Numbered from the stretch's first letter, positions 7,236 through 14,487 are shown. The stretch: 15,460 nucleotides of DNA from JBJXFY01 sp046155815 (GCA_046155815.1 JBJXFY010000171.1:1-15460), one strand, 5' to 3'. The notes: generated by a model from the letters alone, not told the origin. A program made the numbers and translations.

Positions 7236-8645
7236 CTAGGGCGCCGCGCTCCGCTTCCGGAGCTGGTCCCCCACCTGCGCCCACCAGAAGTCCGGCACCG
7301 CAAACGGACGGTGGCCGAGTACGGGATGCCCGACGGCCGACTCCGGAAGCTGCGCCGCGGGTACGCCCAGCACCCGACCCGCCTCCGCGAGGCGCACCAT
7401 CGGTTCCCATCCCCGGCCATCGCGCAGCAGCTCGTTGCGGGCCGTGACCGCCAGCGGGTCCACCAGCACGCCGGGCCCGTTGAGGAAGAGCGCCAGCACG
7501 ATCGCCGCGCCCAGGATCGCGCGTCGGAGACCGGAGAGGGGGAAGTCCACATGGGCCCAGCCCACCGCCAGCAGCGGCGTGAGGAACACCAGGAAACGCG
7601 ACCCGAAGCCCACCCCGCCGGCCCAATACCACTGCACGCTGAAGAACGCGAGGTTCGCCGCCACCAGCGCGGCCACCAGCGCGACTGTCGCCGGCTCGCG
7701 TCGCCACCACGGCCGCAGCGCCATCGCCGCGACCACCAGCGGCACGGCGGCGTAGAGCACGAAACCCACCCGGCCTCCGGCGGTGAAGCTCCACGACCAT
7801 TCCAGCCACTGGCCGAGGGTCGGCAGCACAAAGGGCCCGTGGCCGCGGTACTTCTCGAGCAACGGATGCCCGTACCGCGCGAAGTTGTACGCCAGCGCCA
7901 GCAGCACGCACGCTCCGAGGCCGGTCGCGAGCGCCGCCGGCAGCCGCCACCGCTGCGGTGTCCCCCGCCCGCGCGTCCACCAGACCCACGCGGCGAAGAG
8001 CAGGAAGAACGGCGCCTCGATCTGCGCCTGCTTGCGGGCCAGCAGCGCCGCGCCGAGTCCCAGACCGGCCAGCAGCCAGTTCCGCATGCACGCCCGGCCG
8101 CTCAGCGCCACCCACGCGCCGAACAGCCCCAGCGCCATCAGCAGGTCGCTGCCCGGGATCTTCGCGTAGGGGAGCAGGAGGCTGGCGAGGCCGAAAAGCC
8201 ACAGCCCCGCCCGCACCCGCGCCGCCGCCAGCCCGGCCCGCCACCAGGACCAGGCCAGCAGCGCCAGGACCGCCAGCGTCGGCGGGATCGCCGCAAAGCT
8301 CACCATGAACTCCTCCCACTGCGGGGCCGGCAGCATCGGCACGAGCCGGGCAAGCACCTGTCCCGCCAGCACCCAGGGCGTCCACCACACCGGCGTGAGC
8401 AGCCCGTACTGGCTGTAGAAGAGGCCGCCCCGGCCCGGCACGCTCCAGACCTCCTCCGGCACGTTGATGCCGCCCCGCAGCAGGGCCCGCGACACCTCCA
8501 GCATCGAGGTCGCGTCCGAGTTGCTGATGCGGCCCGCCGCGAGCAGCGCGTAGAGCGCCCCCAGCGCGGCCAGCACCGGCCATACGGCATGCCGGAAGGC
8601 GCTCGCCGGTGCGGGGGTGCCGGCCTGATCCGGAGGCGTGCTCAC
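7236..8645 (-). CDS. GT-C fold membrane glycosyltransferase (PMT_2-like)
   Basis: A 469-residue membrane protein starting with GTG at 8645-8643. The first hydrophobic segment is at about 21-38, followed by RISNSDATSMLEVSRALL (39-56), where Asp44 takes the usual catalytic position in the first outer loop. GLFYSQYGLLTPVWWTP (74-90) corresponds to the G-x-YSxYPxG region of many bacterial mannosyltransferase-like proteins. WYWAGGVGFGSRFLVFLTPLL (339-359) matches the late W-x-G-x-x-x-G-x-R-x-L-x-x-x-x-P motif. About ten hydrophobic segments are present. The GTG overlaps the ychF stop codon (GTGA), so this gene is probably translated from the ychF message. A longer frame reaching 9431 exists but runs antisense-like through ychF in another frame and is not credible. 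Donor and acceptor are unknown. Confidence 0.82.
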   Translation of the reverse strand: MSTPPDQAGTPAPASAFRHAVWPVLAALGALYALLAAGRISNSDATSMLEVSRALLRGGINVPEEVWSVPGRGGLFYSQYGLLTPVWWTPWVLAGQVLARLVPMLPAPQWEEFMVSFAAIPPTLAVLALLAWSWWRAGLAAARVRAGLWLFGLASLLLPYAKIPGSDLLMALGLFGAWVALSGRACMRNWLLAGLGLGAALLARKQAQIEAPFFLLFAAWVWWTRGRGTPQRWRLPAALATGLGACVLLALAYNFARYGHPLLEKYRGHGPFVLPTLGQWLEWSWSFTAGGRVGFVLYAAVPLVVAAMALRPWWRREPATVALVAALVAANLAFFSVQWYWAGGVGFGSRFLVFLTPLLAVGWAHVDFPLSGLRRAILGAAIVLALFLNGPGVLVDPLAVTARNELLRDGRGWEPMVRLAEAGRVLGVPAAQLPESAVGHPVLGHRPFAVPDFWWAQVGDQLRKRSAAP

Positions 8646-9745
8646 ACGTTGAACTTGAACAGCAGCACGTCGCCGTCCTGCACCACGTACTCCTTGCCCT
8701 CCATCCGGTAGAGGCCCTTCTCCCGCGCCGCCACCACGGAGCCGAGCCTCACCAGATCCTCGTAGCTCACCGTCTCCGCCTTGATGAAGCCCCGCTCGAA
8801 GTCCGTGTGGATCACCCCCGCCGCCTTCGGCGCCGTGTCGCCCGCGTGGATCGTCCACGCCCGCACCTCCTTCTCGCCGGCCGTGAAGTACGTCCGCAGG
8901 CCGAGCAGGTGGTACGTGGCGCGGATCAGCGCGCCCACGCCCGACTCCTTCACCCCCAGCTCGGCCAGAAAGGCCTTGGCCTCCTCGGCAGTCAGGTCGG
9001 TCAGGTCGCTCTCGATCTGCGCGGAGATCACCACCGCCTCGCACGCCAGGTGCGTCTGCACGTACTCCCGCACCTTCAGCACGAACGGATTCGCGTCCGC
9101 CCCCGCCAGGTCGCCCTCCTTCACGTTGCACGCGAAGATCGTCGGCTTGTCCGTCAGCAGGTAGAACTGCCGCGCCACCGCCTTCTCCTCCGGCGTCAGG
9201 GCCACGGTCAGGCCGGGCCGCCCGGCGTCCAGCGCCGGCTCGAACTTCGCCAGCACCGCGTCCTCCGCCGCGGCCGCCTTGTCCCCGCGCTTCACGTCCC
9301 TCGCCAGCTTCTCCCGGCGCTTCTGCACGTTCTCCAGATCCGCCAGCACCAGCTCCGTGTTGATCGTCTCGATGTCCCGCACCGGGTCCACCGCCCCCGC
9401 CACGTGGTGGATGTCCGGGTCCTCGAAGCACCGCACCACCTGCACGATGGCGTCCACCTCGCGGATGTGGCTGAGGAACTTGTTGCCCAGCCCCTCGCCC
9501 GCACTCGCGCCCTTCACCAGCCCCGCGATGTCCACGAACTCGATCGCGGCGGGGATGATGACGTTCGTCTTGGCGATCTTCTGGAGCACGGCCAGCCGGT
9601 CGTCCGGCACCGTCACGATGCCGACGTTCGGGTCAATGGTGCAGAAGGGGTAGTTGGCCGCCTCCGCCTTGCGCGTGCGCGTGACGGCGTTGAACAGGGT
9701 GGACTTGCCCACGTTGGGCAGCCCGACGATGCCGGCTTTCAGCAT
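8642..9745 (-). CDS. ychF: Redox-regulated ATPase YchF (Obg family, OLA1 type)
   Basis: A 367-residue protein, close to the usual length of about 363. Motifs in order are the P-loop GLPNVGKS (8-15), NYPFCTIDPNVG (31-42) as switch I, DIAGLVKGASAGEGLGNKFL (72-91) as the G3/switch II region, an internal coiled-coil part (about 130-160), the NxxE motif NVKE (207-210) that gives this family ATP rather than GTP preference, and a C-terminal TGS domain (about 281-365) ending GDVLLFKFNV. YchF hydrolyses ATP, binds ribosomes, and is linked to oxidative-stress and translation-start control in other bacteria. The ATG at 9745 is certain because the P-loop begins eight residues later; an upstream in-frame extension to 10039 crosses other genes. 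No Shine-Dalgarno sequence is seen. It is followed by a glycosyltransferase gene with a 4-base overlap, an unusual partner. Confidence 0.97.
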   Translation of the reverse strand: MLKAGIVGLPNVGKSTLFNAVTRTRKAEAANYPFCTIDPNVGIVTVPDDRLAVLQKIAKTNVIIPAAIEFVDIAGLVKGASAGEGLGNKFLSHIREVDAIVQVVRCFEDPDIHHVAGAVDPVRDIETINTELVLADLENVQKRREKLARDVKRGDKAAAAEDAVLAKFEPALDAGRPGLTVALTPEEKAVARQFYLLTDKPTIFACNVKEGDLAGADANPFVLKVREYVQTHLACEAVVISAQIESDLTDLTAEEAKAFLAELGVKESGVGALIRATYHLLGLRTYFTAGEKEVRAWTIHAGDTAPKAAGVIHTDFERGFIKAETVSYEDLVRLGSVVAAREKGLYRMEGKEYVVQDGDVLLFKFNV

Positions 9746-9906
9746 GAGGCCGGGAACCAAAGGCCCCCGCCCCCGCCAGCGCAAGCCGGCAGTTCGGACG
9801 GCGGAATGCGCGGAGCGGACGGAAGGACTCAGACAGAATGAACGGAATGAACCGGATGGCGGAACTGGCGCAGCCACGGCCTCCGTCCGGATCGCTGCAA
9901 CTGGAC

Positions 9907-10155
9907 TTACGCCATGGCCGTCTGAATCACTTCCTGCCGCCTCTCCGGGATGATCTCGTGGTACCAGTCCGCGTGGCGGGACCAGCGATGGCAGGCCAGG
10001 CACTGGGTGTCCTCCCAGTTCCGGCCGCACTGCGGACAAATGCCGCAGGTGTCAAAGGTGTTCCAGTGACAGCCACAGCCCGGTTGGCACATCCGAAGAT
10101 CGGAGTCCTGCGGCACCCACCGGCACTTCGGACAAAAGATCCTGATCGCTCTCAT
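9907..10155 (-). CDS. Small Cys-rich zinc-ribbon protein, function unknown
   Basis: An 82-residue protein with ten cysteines: CPKC (8-11), Cys23, Cys27, Cys29, Cys37, CPQC (40-43) and CLAC (52-55), plus conserved-looking WNTFDTCG (31-38), NWEDTQC (46-52) and DWYHE (63-67). The three CxxC pairs should bind one or more zinc ions as rubredoxin-like or zinc-ribbon knuckles. I have an impression of similar small proteins in Bacteroidota and Verrucomicrobiota, without a known function. It is soluble and has no signal peptide. ATG 10155 is well supported: AAGGAAG lies about 5-11 bases upstream, one of the few good ribosome-binding sequences in the window, and the start overlaps the stop of a 45-codon ORF (ATGA). 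Its neighbours on the same strand are that ORF and a TPMT-family methyltransferase. Confidence 0.85.
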   Translation of the reverse strand: MRAIRIFCPKCRWVPQDSDLRMCQPGCGCHWNTFDTCGICPQCGRNWEDTQCLACHRWSRHADWYHEIIPERRQEVIQTAMA

Positions 10156-10289
10156 GCTTCTTCCTTGAAGGCACGGTTGGTGAGGGTGGGGAGCAGGACA
10201 TCCAGCCCGGTGGCGGCCCCGGCGTGCAGGCGATTCCGCTGATCCACAACCGCCGGTGCCGGCCTCAACTTTCCCGCCAACGCAGACAT
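10152..10289 (-). CDS. Small ORF (45 aa) between the methyltransferase and zinc-ribbon genes, function unknown
   Basis: The frame starts with ATG at 10289-10287, inside the TPMT-family stop (TGATG overlap), and ends with TGA at 10154-10152, inside the zinc-ribbon start (ATGA overlap). It therefore fills the 133-base gap exactly, as a translationally coupled gene would. The peptide begins MSALAGKLRPAPAVVDQ and ends in NRLHAGAATGLDVLLP, TLTNRAFKEEA. About three quarters of third codon positions are G or C, rising in the NRL-to-LTN part. It has no signal peptide, membrane segment or cysteines. The second half resembles a stretch encoded just upstream of the TPMT-family gene (11000-10904). I recognise no family. 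The alternative is that this is leftover DNA of a duplicated or degraded gene that happens to be open. Confidence 0.5.
   Translation of the reverse strand: MSALAGKLRPAPAVVDQRNRLHAGAATGLDVLLPTLTNRAFKEEA
10206..10236 (-). repeat. Diverged repeat, copy A (inside the 45-codon ORF)
   Basis: Across 31 bases this segment matches 10967-10997 at 26 positions. On the minus strand both begin GAATCGCCTG and end CACCGGG. Copy A ends about 50 bases before the zinc-ribbon start. The resemblance continues at protein level beyond the DNA match, which suggests coding homology rather than a short non-coding repeat. Confidence 0.5.
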
Positions 10290-10903
10290 CAGATCCTTTC
10301 CCACTCCTGCCAGCGCTCCTTGCCTTGGTACACGGGAACGGACTCCGCCTCCGCCGCCTCCGCGTTCACCAGTCGAAACGAGCAGCCCAGCACGGCCGCC
10401 GCCGTCTCATCGGTCAGCGGAAACGGAGGCGGCTCGGGTTCCTGACCGTAAAGGAAAAGCCCCACCAGCCGCCCGCCGGGCTGCAACAGGTCGGCCATGC
10501 GCGCCACATACTCAGCCCAATGGGATGGTGCAAAGGAACAGAGGAAGCCGCGCTCGTAGATCAGGCCGTATCGCCTCTCCCCGAAATCGTGTTTGAAGAA
10601 GTTTCCGTGAATCACCCGGTTCCCAAGCGGGCCCAGCACGTTCCGCGCGTGCGCCACGGCCGGGCCGGAGAAATCAATCGCCTCCACCTCATGGCCGGCC
10701 TGATGGAAGGCCGTGACTTCGTAGCCGGAGCCGCATCCGGGAATGAGCACGCGGGCCTGGGCCGGACCGGTCCGTGTCAGGAACGACGCCAGGTTGGGAG
10801 GGATGCGGCCGAGGTCCCAGGGCTTCTTTTCACGTTCCCAACGGCGGACCCAGAACTGGGTCCGGAAACTGTCCTCTTCGCTGGATTGATTGGAGCCGCT
10901 CAT
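10289..10903 (-). CDS. TPMT-family SAM-dependent methyltransferase
   Basis: A 204-residue protein of the thiopurine S-methyltransferase family, somewhat shorter than mammalian TPMT. The opening FWVRRWEREKKPWDLGRIPP (17-36) is the family's W-x-x-R-W...P-W-D-x-G signature. Motif I is RVLIPGCGSGYEV (51-63), strand 2 ends EAIDFSG (74-80), and YERGFLCSFAPSHWAEY (116-132) is another family block. Members methylate sulfur, halide or metalloid acceptors with SAM; which one applies here cannot be seen. ATG 10903 is the natural start by family length. An in-frame GTG at 11056 would add 51 residues that resemble the 45-aa ORF downstream, so an N-terminal fusion is possible. The stop overlaps the start of that small ORF (TGATG). 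Confidence 0.85.
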   Translation of the reverse strand: MSGSNQSSEEDSFRTQFWVRRWEREKKPWDLGRIPPNLASFLTRTGPAQARVLIPGCGSGYEVTAFHQAGHEVEAIDFSGPAVAHARNVLGPLGNRVIHGNFFKHDFGERRYGLIYERGFLCSFAPSHWAEYVARMADLLQPGGRLVGLFLYGQEPEPPPFPLTDETAAAVLGCSFRLVNAEAAEAESVPVYQGKERWQEWERI

Positions 10904-11224
10904 GTTGGAGGTTTCCCAGAAAGGCTCCGTTGAGAGTAGCGGGAAGTAAAGTTCCAAGGTCCCCGGCCCGGTGACGGTCCCGGCTGCCAGGCGATTCAGT
11001 GCGCGCCACAATCCTCCCGTCGGCGGCGGGCCGTTGTTGAGCGGTCTGATCGTCACTTCAGTCCGAGGCGTAGAGCCTGGGCAGGACGAGCCTGCGGCGA
11101 GCATCCGCTTCGCAGAGACTGGCCTCCGGCCTGGCGCGATCAATGCCGGCTGCGGGCGGCGATCGTGAGGGAAGCCCCTGGAGTCCGGCCGCCTGGGAAG
11201 GGGCTGAAGGTTCAGCGGCCAGCT
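10904..11224. other. Intergenic region between TPMT-family and M16 genes
   Basis: This stretch of about 320 bases lies between the methyltransferase start and the end of the M16 operon. Its lower part (10904-11056) holds repeat copy B and an open extension of the methyltransferase frame. The upper part (about 11057-11224) has no convincing gene. It contains partly inverted GC-rich segments (GGCCTCCGGCC near 11120 and CGATC...GATCG near 11139-11165) that look like a decayed intergenic repeat. No clear terminator for the M16 operon is visible. Confidence 0.45.
10967..10997 (-). repeat. Diverged repeat, copy B (upstream of the TPMT-family gene)
   Basis: Partner of the segment at 10206-10236, with 26 of 31 positions the same. 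It ends about 63 bases before the ATG at 10903. In the reading frame of the methyltransferase it encodes NRLAAGTVTG, followed by LELYFPLLSTEPFWETS after a three-residue insertion, parallel to the small ORF's NRLHAGAATG and LDVLLPTLTNRAFKEEA. Confidence 0.5.
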
Positions 11225-12712
11225 TCAGTTGGCGGCGGGCCGGGGTTCGAGCGTGAGCGGGTCGCGCGTGGGCAGGGTCGTGATCTGGCCGCCGGCAAGG
11301 TCGGGGAGCTTCACCGCGTGGTCCGGGTGGCCCTTCAAGACCTCCTCCTTCTGGCCCACGACCAGGATCACCACGCGCGACGGGTCGAGGTGCTCCTGCG
11401 CCACGCGCTGCACGTCGGCGGCGGTCACGGCGGCGACGCGGTCGCGGTAGGTCTTGTAGAAAGTAGGATCCTTGGCGAAGCGGCCGGTGAATTCGTCGTC
11501 GGCGAAGCGCGTGGCCACCTGGGTCTTGGTCGAGAAGAGGCGCGGGAAGGTGTCAATGAACGAGCGGCGCGAGGTCTCCAGCTCCTGCGCCGCCACCGGC
11601 TCGGCGGCGATGCGCTTCATCTCCTCGAGCACGATGCTGGTGGCGTAGGCCACCGTGCGTGACTTGGACTGGAAGGAGGCCTCGAAGGGCAGGGGAAAGT
11701 GGACGCCGCCGGGGAAGGCCGAGCCGGCGGAGTAGGCCAGCCCCTCGTCGGAGCGCACGCGGTTCATGATGCGCGAGGTGAAGCCGCCACCGCCGAGGAT
11801 GTCGTTCATCACGCGGATGGCGAGGAAGTCGGGATGGTCACGCAGCACGCCGGGAAGCTGGAGAGAGACGCGGCCCTGGTTCACGTCCTTGTCGTAGAGA
11901 TAGAGGCCGGGTGCAGCAAGCGTGGCGTCCGTGGGCACCGGCTGCGCGGGATCGCCGGTGAACGGCCAGGCACTGAAGAACGTCTCCAGCCGCGCGACCA
12001 TGTCGGCCTTGGCGAAGTCGCCGTTCACGGCGACGACGAAGTTGGCGGGATGAAACCAGCGGCGGTGGAAGGCGCGGAGGTCGTCGGCGGTGATGGCGTT
12101 GATGGAGGCGCCGGTGGGCAGGCGGTTGCTCCAGAAATTGGTGCCGAAGGCGAGGTACGACTGCTCGCGGGCCTCGATGTCGGCGGAGTCATCGTTGCGC
12201 TGCTGCAGCTCCTGGAGGGTCTGCTGGCGGTAGAGCGCGACCTTGTTGTCCTGGAAGCGGGGCGCGGTCAGCACCTCGCGCGCGAGGGAGAACCCCTCGT
12301 CGAGATCCTTGGACAGCAGGTTCAGGCCCAGGCTGCCCTGCGTGTCGCCGACGCCGGTGTTGAGGTTGGCGGCGAGGTAGGCGAGCCGTTCCTCGAGCTC
12401 CTCCGCCGCCTTGGTGGCTGTGCCGCCGCGGGCGAGCAGGTAGCCGGTCATGGCGGCGAGGCCCTCCTTGCCGGTCGGTTCGAGATACTTCCCGGTGCGG
12501 ACGTAGATGACGAAGTTGACCAGCGGCAGCTCGCGGTCCTCGATCACGTAGGCCACCGGCCCGGCCCTGAGCTGGACGCGATAGTCCGCCGGATTGGGAG
12601 GCTCGTAGGTGAGCGGCGGGTAGGTGAGCTTGTCCGGGTGGCCGGGGATCTCGGCAGCTGTGGCTGACAGGTGAAGAACCGCAAGCCAAGGCAAGAGGAG
12701 GTATCGAAACAT
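11225..12712 (-). CDS. M16 family peptidase-like protein lacking HxxEH (partner subunit), exported
   Basis: A 495-residue protein with a signal peptide (MFRYLLLPWLAVLHLSATAA, cut likely after residue 20). It has two M16 halves (about 40-235 and 265-475). Where zinc peptidases have HxxEH, this protein reads GLAAMTGYLLARGGT (84-98), so the histidines and glutamate are absent and it cannot bind the catalytic zinc there. The second half keeps GGGGFTSRIMNRVR (307-320) and SDEGLAYSAGS (321-331), matching the R/Y-type motif by which the non-catalytic half or subunit helps bind substrate. This is the pattern of heterodimeric M16B peptidases and of the alpha subunit of mitochondrial processing peptidase. 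It starts 11 bases after the stop of the zinc-binding partner, so the two are almost surely co-translated and form one periplasmic enzyme. Confidence 0.9.
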   Translation of the reverse strand: MFRYLLLPWLAVLHLSATAAEIPGHPDKLTYPPLTYEPPNPADYRVQLRAGPVAYVIEDRELPLVNFVIYVRTGKYLEPTGKEGLAAMTGYLLARGGTATKAAEELEERLAYLAANLNTGVGDTQGSLGLNLLSKDLDEGFSLAREVLTAPRFQDNKVALYRQQTLQELQQRNDDSADIEAREQSYLAFGTNFWSNRLPTGASINAITADDLRAFHRRWFHPANFVVAVNGDFAKADMVARLETFFSAWPFTGDPAQPVPTDATLAAPGLYLYDKDVNQGRVSLQLPGVLRDHPDFLAIRVMNDILGGGGFTSRIMNRVRSDEGLAYSAGSAFPGGVHFPLPFEASFQSKSRTVAYATSIVLEEMKRIAAEPVAAQELETSRRSFIDTFPRLFSTKTQVATRFADDEFTGRFAKDPTFYKTYRDRVAAVTAADVQRVAQEHLDPSRVVILVVGQKEEVLKGHPDHAVKLPDLAGGQITTLPTRDPLTLEPRPAAN

Positions 12713-12723
12713 AGGTAGATCAG

Positions 12724-14481
12724 CTATTTCTTCTCAAGCTCGGCGATGCGCTCGCCGACCTTCTTCATCATCAAGCGGGCCATCTGCTGGCGCTTCGGGT
12801 CACCGCCGTCGGCCTGGGCCTGCATCCGATCGAGCGCCTCGCGGAGTTTCTTCGCGTCCGTCTCGGCCTTCAGCGAGGCCATCATCTGCCGGACTACGGG
12901 GCGCTGCTCGGGCGTAAGCAGGGCGAGGTCGGGATCCTCGTCTGCGGACGCCGAGGTGGGCTTGCGCGTGTAGGTGGCGACGGTGCGGTTCTCGCGGGCG
13001 AAGTACTCGTTGGCCACGCGCTTCACGTCCGCGGCGGTCACGGCCTGGATCTTCTTCCCGGCCTCGTTGATCTCGCGCCAGTCGCCGAAACCGTCGTTGA
13101 AGATGAGCTGGTAGAGGATGGCGAAGTTGGACGAGAGCTTGCGGTACTCACCGGCCGCGAACTGGTTCTTTACCTTTTGCAGCTCCTCGGCGGGCACCTC
13201 CTCCTGCTGGAGCCGCCGCAGTTCGTCATGGATGGCCTGCTCGACGTCGGCGGGCGTCCGGCCGTCGCGCGCCTCGCCGCCGATGTTGAAGAGGCCGGCC
13301 CAGCGGCGGTTGTCGGAGTTGGCAAACACGCTCGTGGCCACTTCATTGCTCAGGACCAGCCCCTTGTAGAGCCGGCCGGTGCGGCCGGACATAAGCTGGG
13401 CGAGCACCTCCAGCGCGTAGGCGTCCTTGTGGCCGAAGGGCACGGTGTGCCACAGGATGTCCACCTGCGGGTTGGCCTCGGCCTCGGCGATCATGCGCTT
13501 CTCGGCCTGCTGCTTTGGCTCCCAGGTGATCACGTCGGGGACGGGCCGGGTGCCGCGCGGGATGCGGCCAAAGTAACTTTCCGCCATCGCCGCCGCCTCG
13601 TCGGCCTGGAAGTCACCCACCAGGATCAGGGTGATGTTCTGCGGGGCGTAGTAAGTGGAATAGAACTCGTCGGCGTCCTGCTTGCTGATGGCCGGGATGT
13701 CACTGGCCCAGCCGATGATCGGCCAGTGGTAGGGATGGGCCTCCCAGAACATGGAGTTGAGGGTCTCCTCGAACTTGCCCAGCGGCGTGGACTCCGTGCG
13801 CAGCCGCCGCTCCTCGAACACCACATCACGCTCGGCATAGAATTCGCGGAAGACCGGGCGCAGCAGGCGCTCGCTCTCCATCCACATCCAGAGCTGGATC
13901 TTGTTGGCGGGGACGTTGATGAAGTAGCCCGTCATGTCGTAATAGGTGAAGGCGTTCATCCCCGAGGCGCCGGCGGCGGTATAGAGCCGGTCGAACTCGT
14001 TCTTTACCAGAATCTCCCGCTGCGCGGCGATCAGCTTCTTGAATTCCTCCTGCAGCTCGCGGTAGCGCGGGGTGAAGTTCTCCGGCTTGGCCGGGTCATC
14101 CAGCTCGCCCTTGCGCCACAGCCCGCGCATCCGGCTCTCCTCGGCGCGCATCAGGTCGCGGACGCGCTCCTGCTCGGCGATGATCCCGAGGTCGCGCGGG
14201 GCGTCCTTGGTGCCGAGGTTGGTGGTGCCCTTGAACATCATGTGCTCGAAGAGGTGGGCGATGCCGGTGATGCCGGGGCGCTCGTTGGCGCTGCCCACAT
14301 GGACGACCCAGCCGGCGGCGATGGTCGGCTCGTCGCGGCGCTCGACCATGAGCATGGTCATGCCGTTGGAGAGGGTCTTCTCGACCACCGGCACCTGCTG
14401 GGCCGGGGCGGCCGCGACGACCAGCATCAGGGCCGCGGCTGCGATTCCGAAGCGGACCCGTGCAAATCGGGAACTCAACAT
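12724..14481 (-). CDS. M16 family zinc metallopeptidase (catalytic subunit), exported
   Basis: A 585-residue protein with a signal peptide (hydrophobic core about 11-25, cut likely after APAQ, residue 28). The inverted zinc motif is HLFEH (76-80). The distal acidic pair lies in ERDVVFEERR (217-226): Glu224 is the likely third zinc ligand and Glu217 the conserved helper. The spacing from His80 to Glu224 is about 144 residues, against about 76 in typical members, because of a charged, probably helical insertion at about 95-165 before GASGMNAFTYYDMTGYF. A C-terminal tail after about 505 is charged and helical (many Lys, Glu, Met) and ends ELEKK. It probably degrades peptides in the periplasm with the partner encoded next. 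ATG 14481 fits the signal peptide; GGAG lies about 13 bases upstream. Confidence 0.93.
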   Translation of the reverse strand: MLSSRFARVRFGIAAAALMLVVAAAPAQQVPVVEKTLSNGMTMLMVERRDEPTIAAGWVVHVGSANERPGITGIAHLFEHMMFKGTTNLGTKDAPRDLGIIAEQERVRDLMRAEESRMRGLWRKGELDDPAKPENFTPRYRELQEEFKKLIAAQREILVKNEFDRLYTAAGASGMNAFTYYDMTGYFINVPANKIQLWMWMESERLLRPVFREFYAERDVVFEERRLRTESTPLGKFEETLNSMFWEAHPYHWPIIGWASDIPAISKQDADEFYSTYYAPQNITLILVGDFQADEAAAMAESYFGRIPRGTRPVPDVITWEPKQQAEKRMIAEAEANPQVDILWHTVPFGHKDAYALEVLAQLMSGRTGRLYKGLVLSNEVATSVFANSDNRRWAGLFNIGGEARDGRTPADVEQAIHDELRRLQQEEVPAEELQKVKNQFAAGEYRKLSSNFAILYQLIFNDGFGDWREINEAGKKIQAVTAADVKRVANEYFARENRTVATYTRKPTSASADEDPDLALLTPEQRPVVRQMMASLKAETDAKKLREALDRMQAQADGGDPKRQQMARLMMKKVGERIAELEKK

Positions 14482-14487
14482 GCGTGG

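Noticed and set aside
7311..8711. Large plus-strand frame opposite the third GT-C gene
   Set aside because: Its Arg/Gln/His/Pro-rich translation is the typical antisense shadow of a GC-rich gene. The minus strand encodes a coherent membrane protein with family motifs.
7236..9431. A 731-codon frame extending the third GT-C protein upstream
   Set aside because: The extra 262 residues are Gly/Arg/Ala-rich and run through ychF in another frame. The GTG at 8645 overlapping the ychF stop is the natural start.
9836..9853. Tandem GAATGAACG/GAATGAACC upstream of ychF
   Set aside because: Two nine-base units are too few and too short to call a regulatory array or CRISPR. Probably chance or minor slippage.
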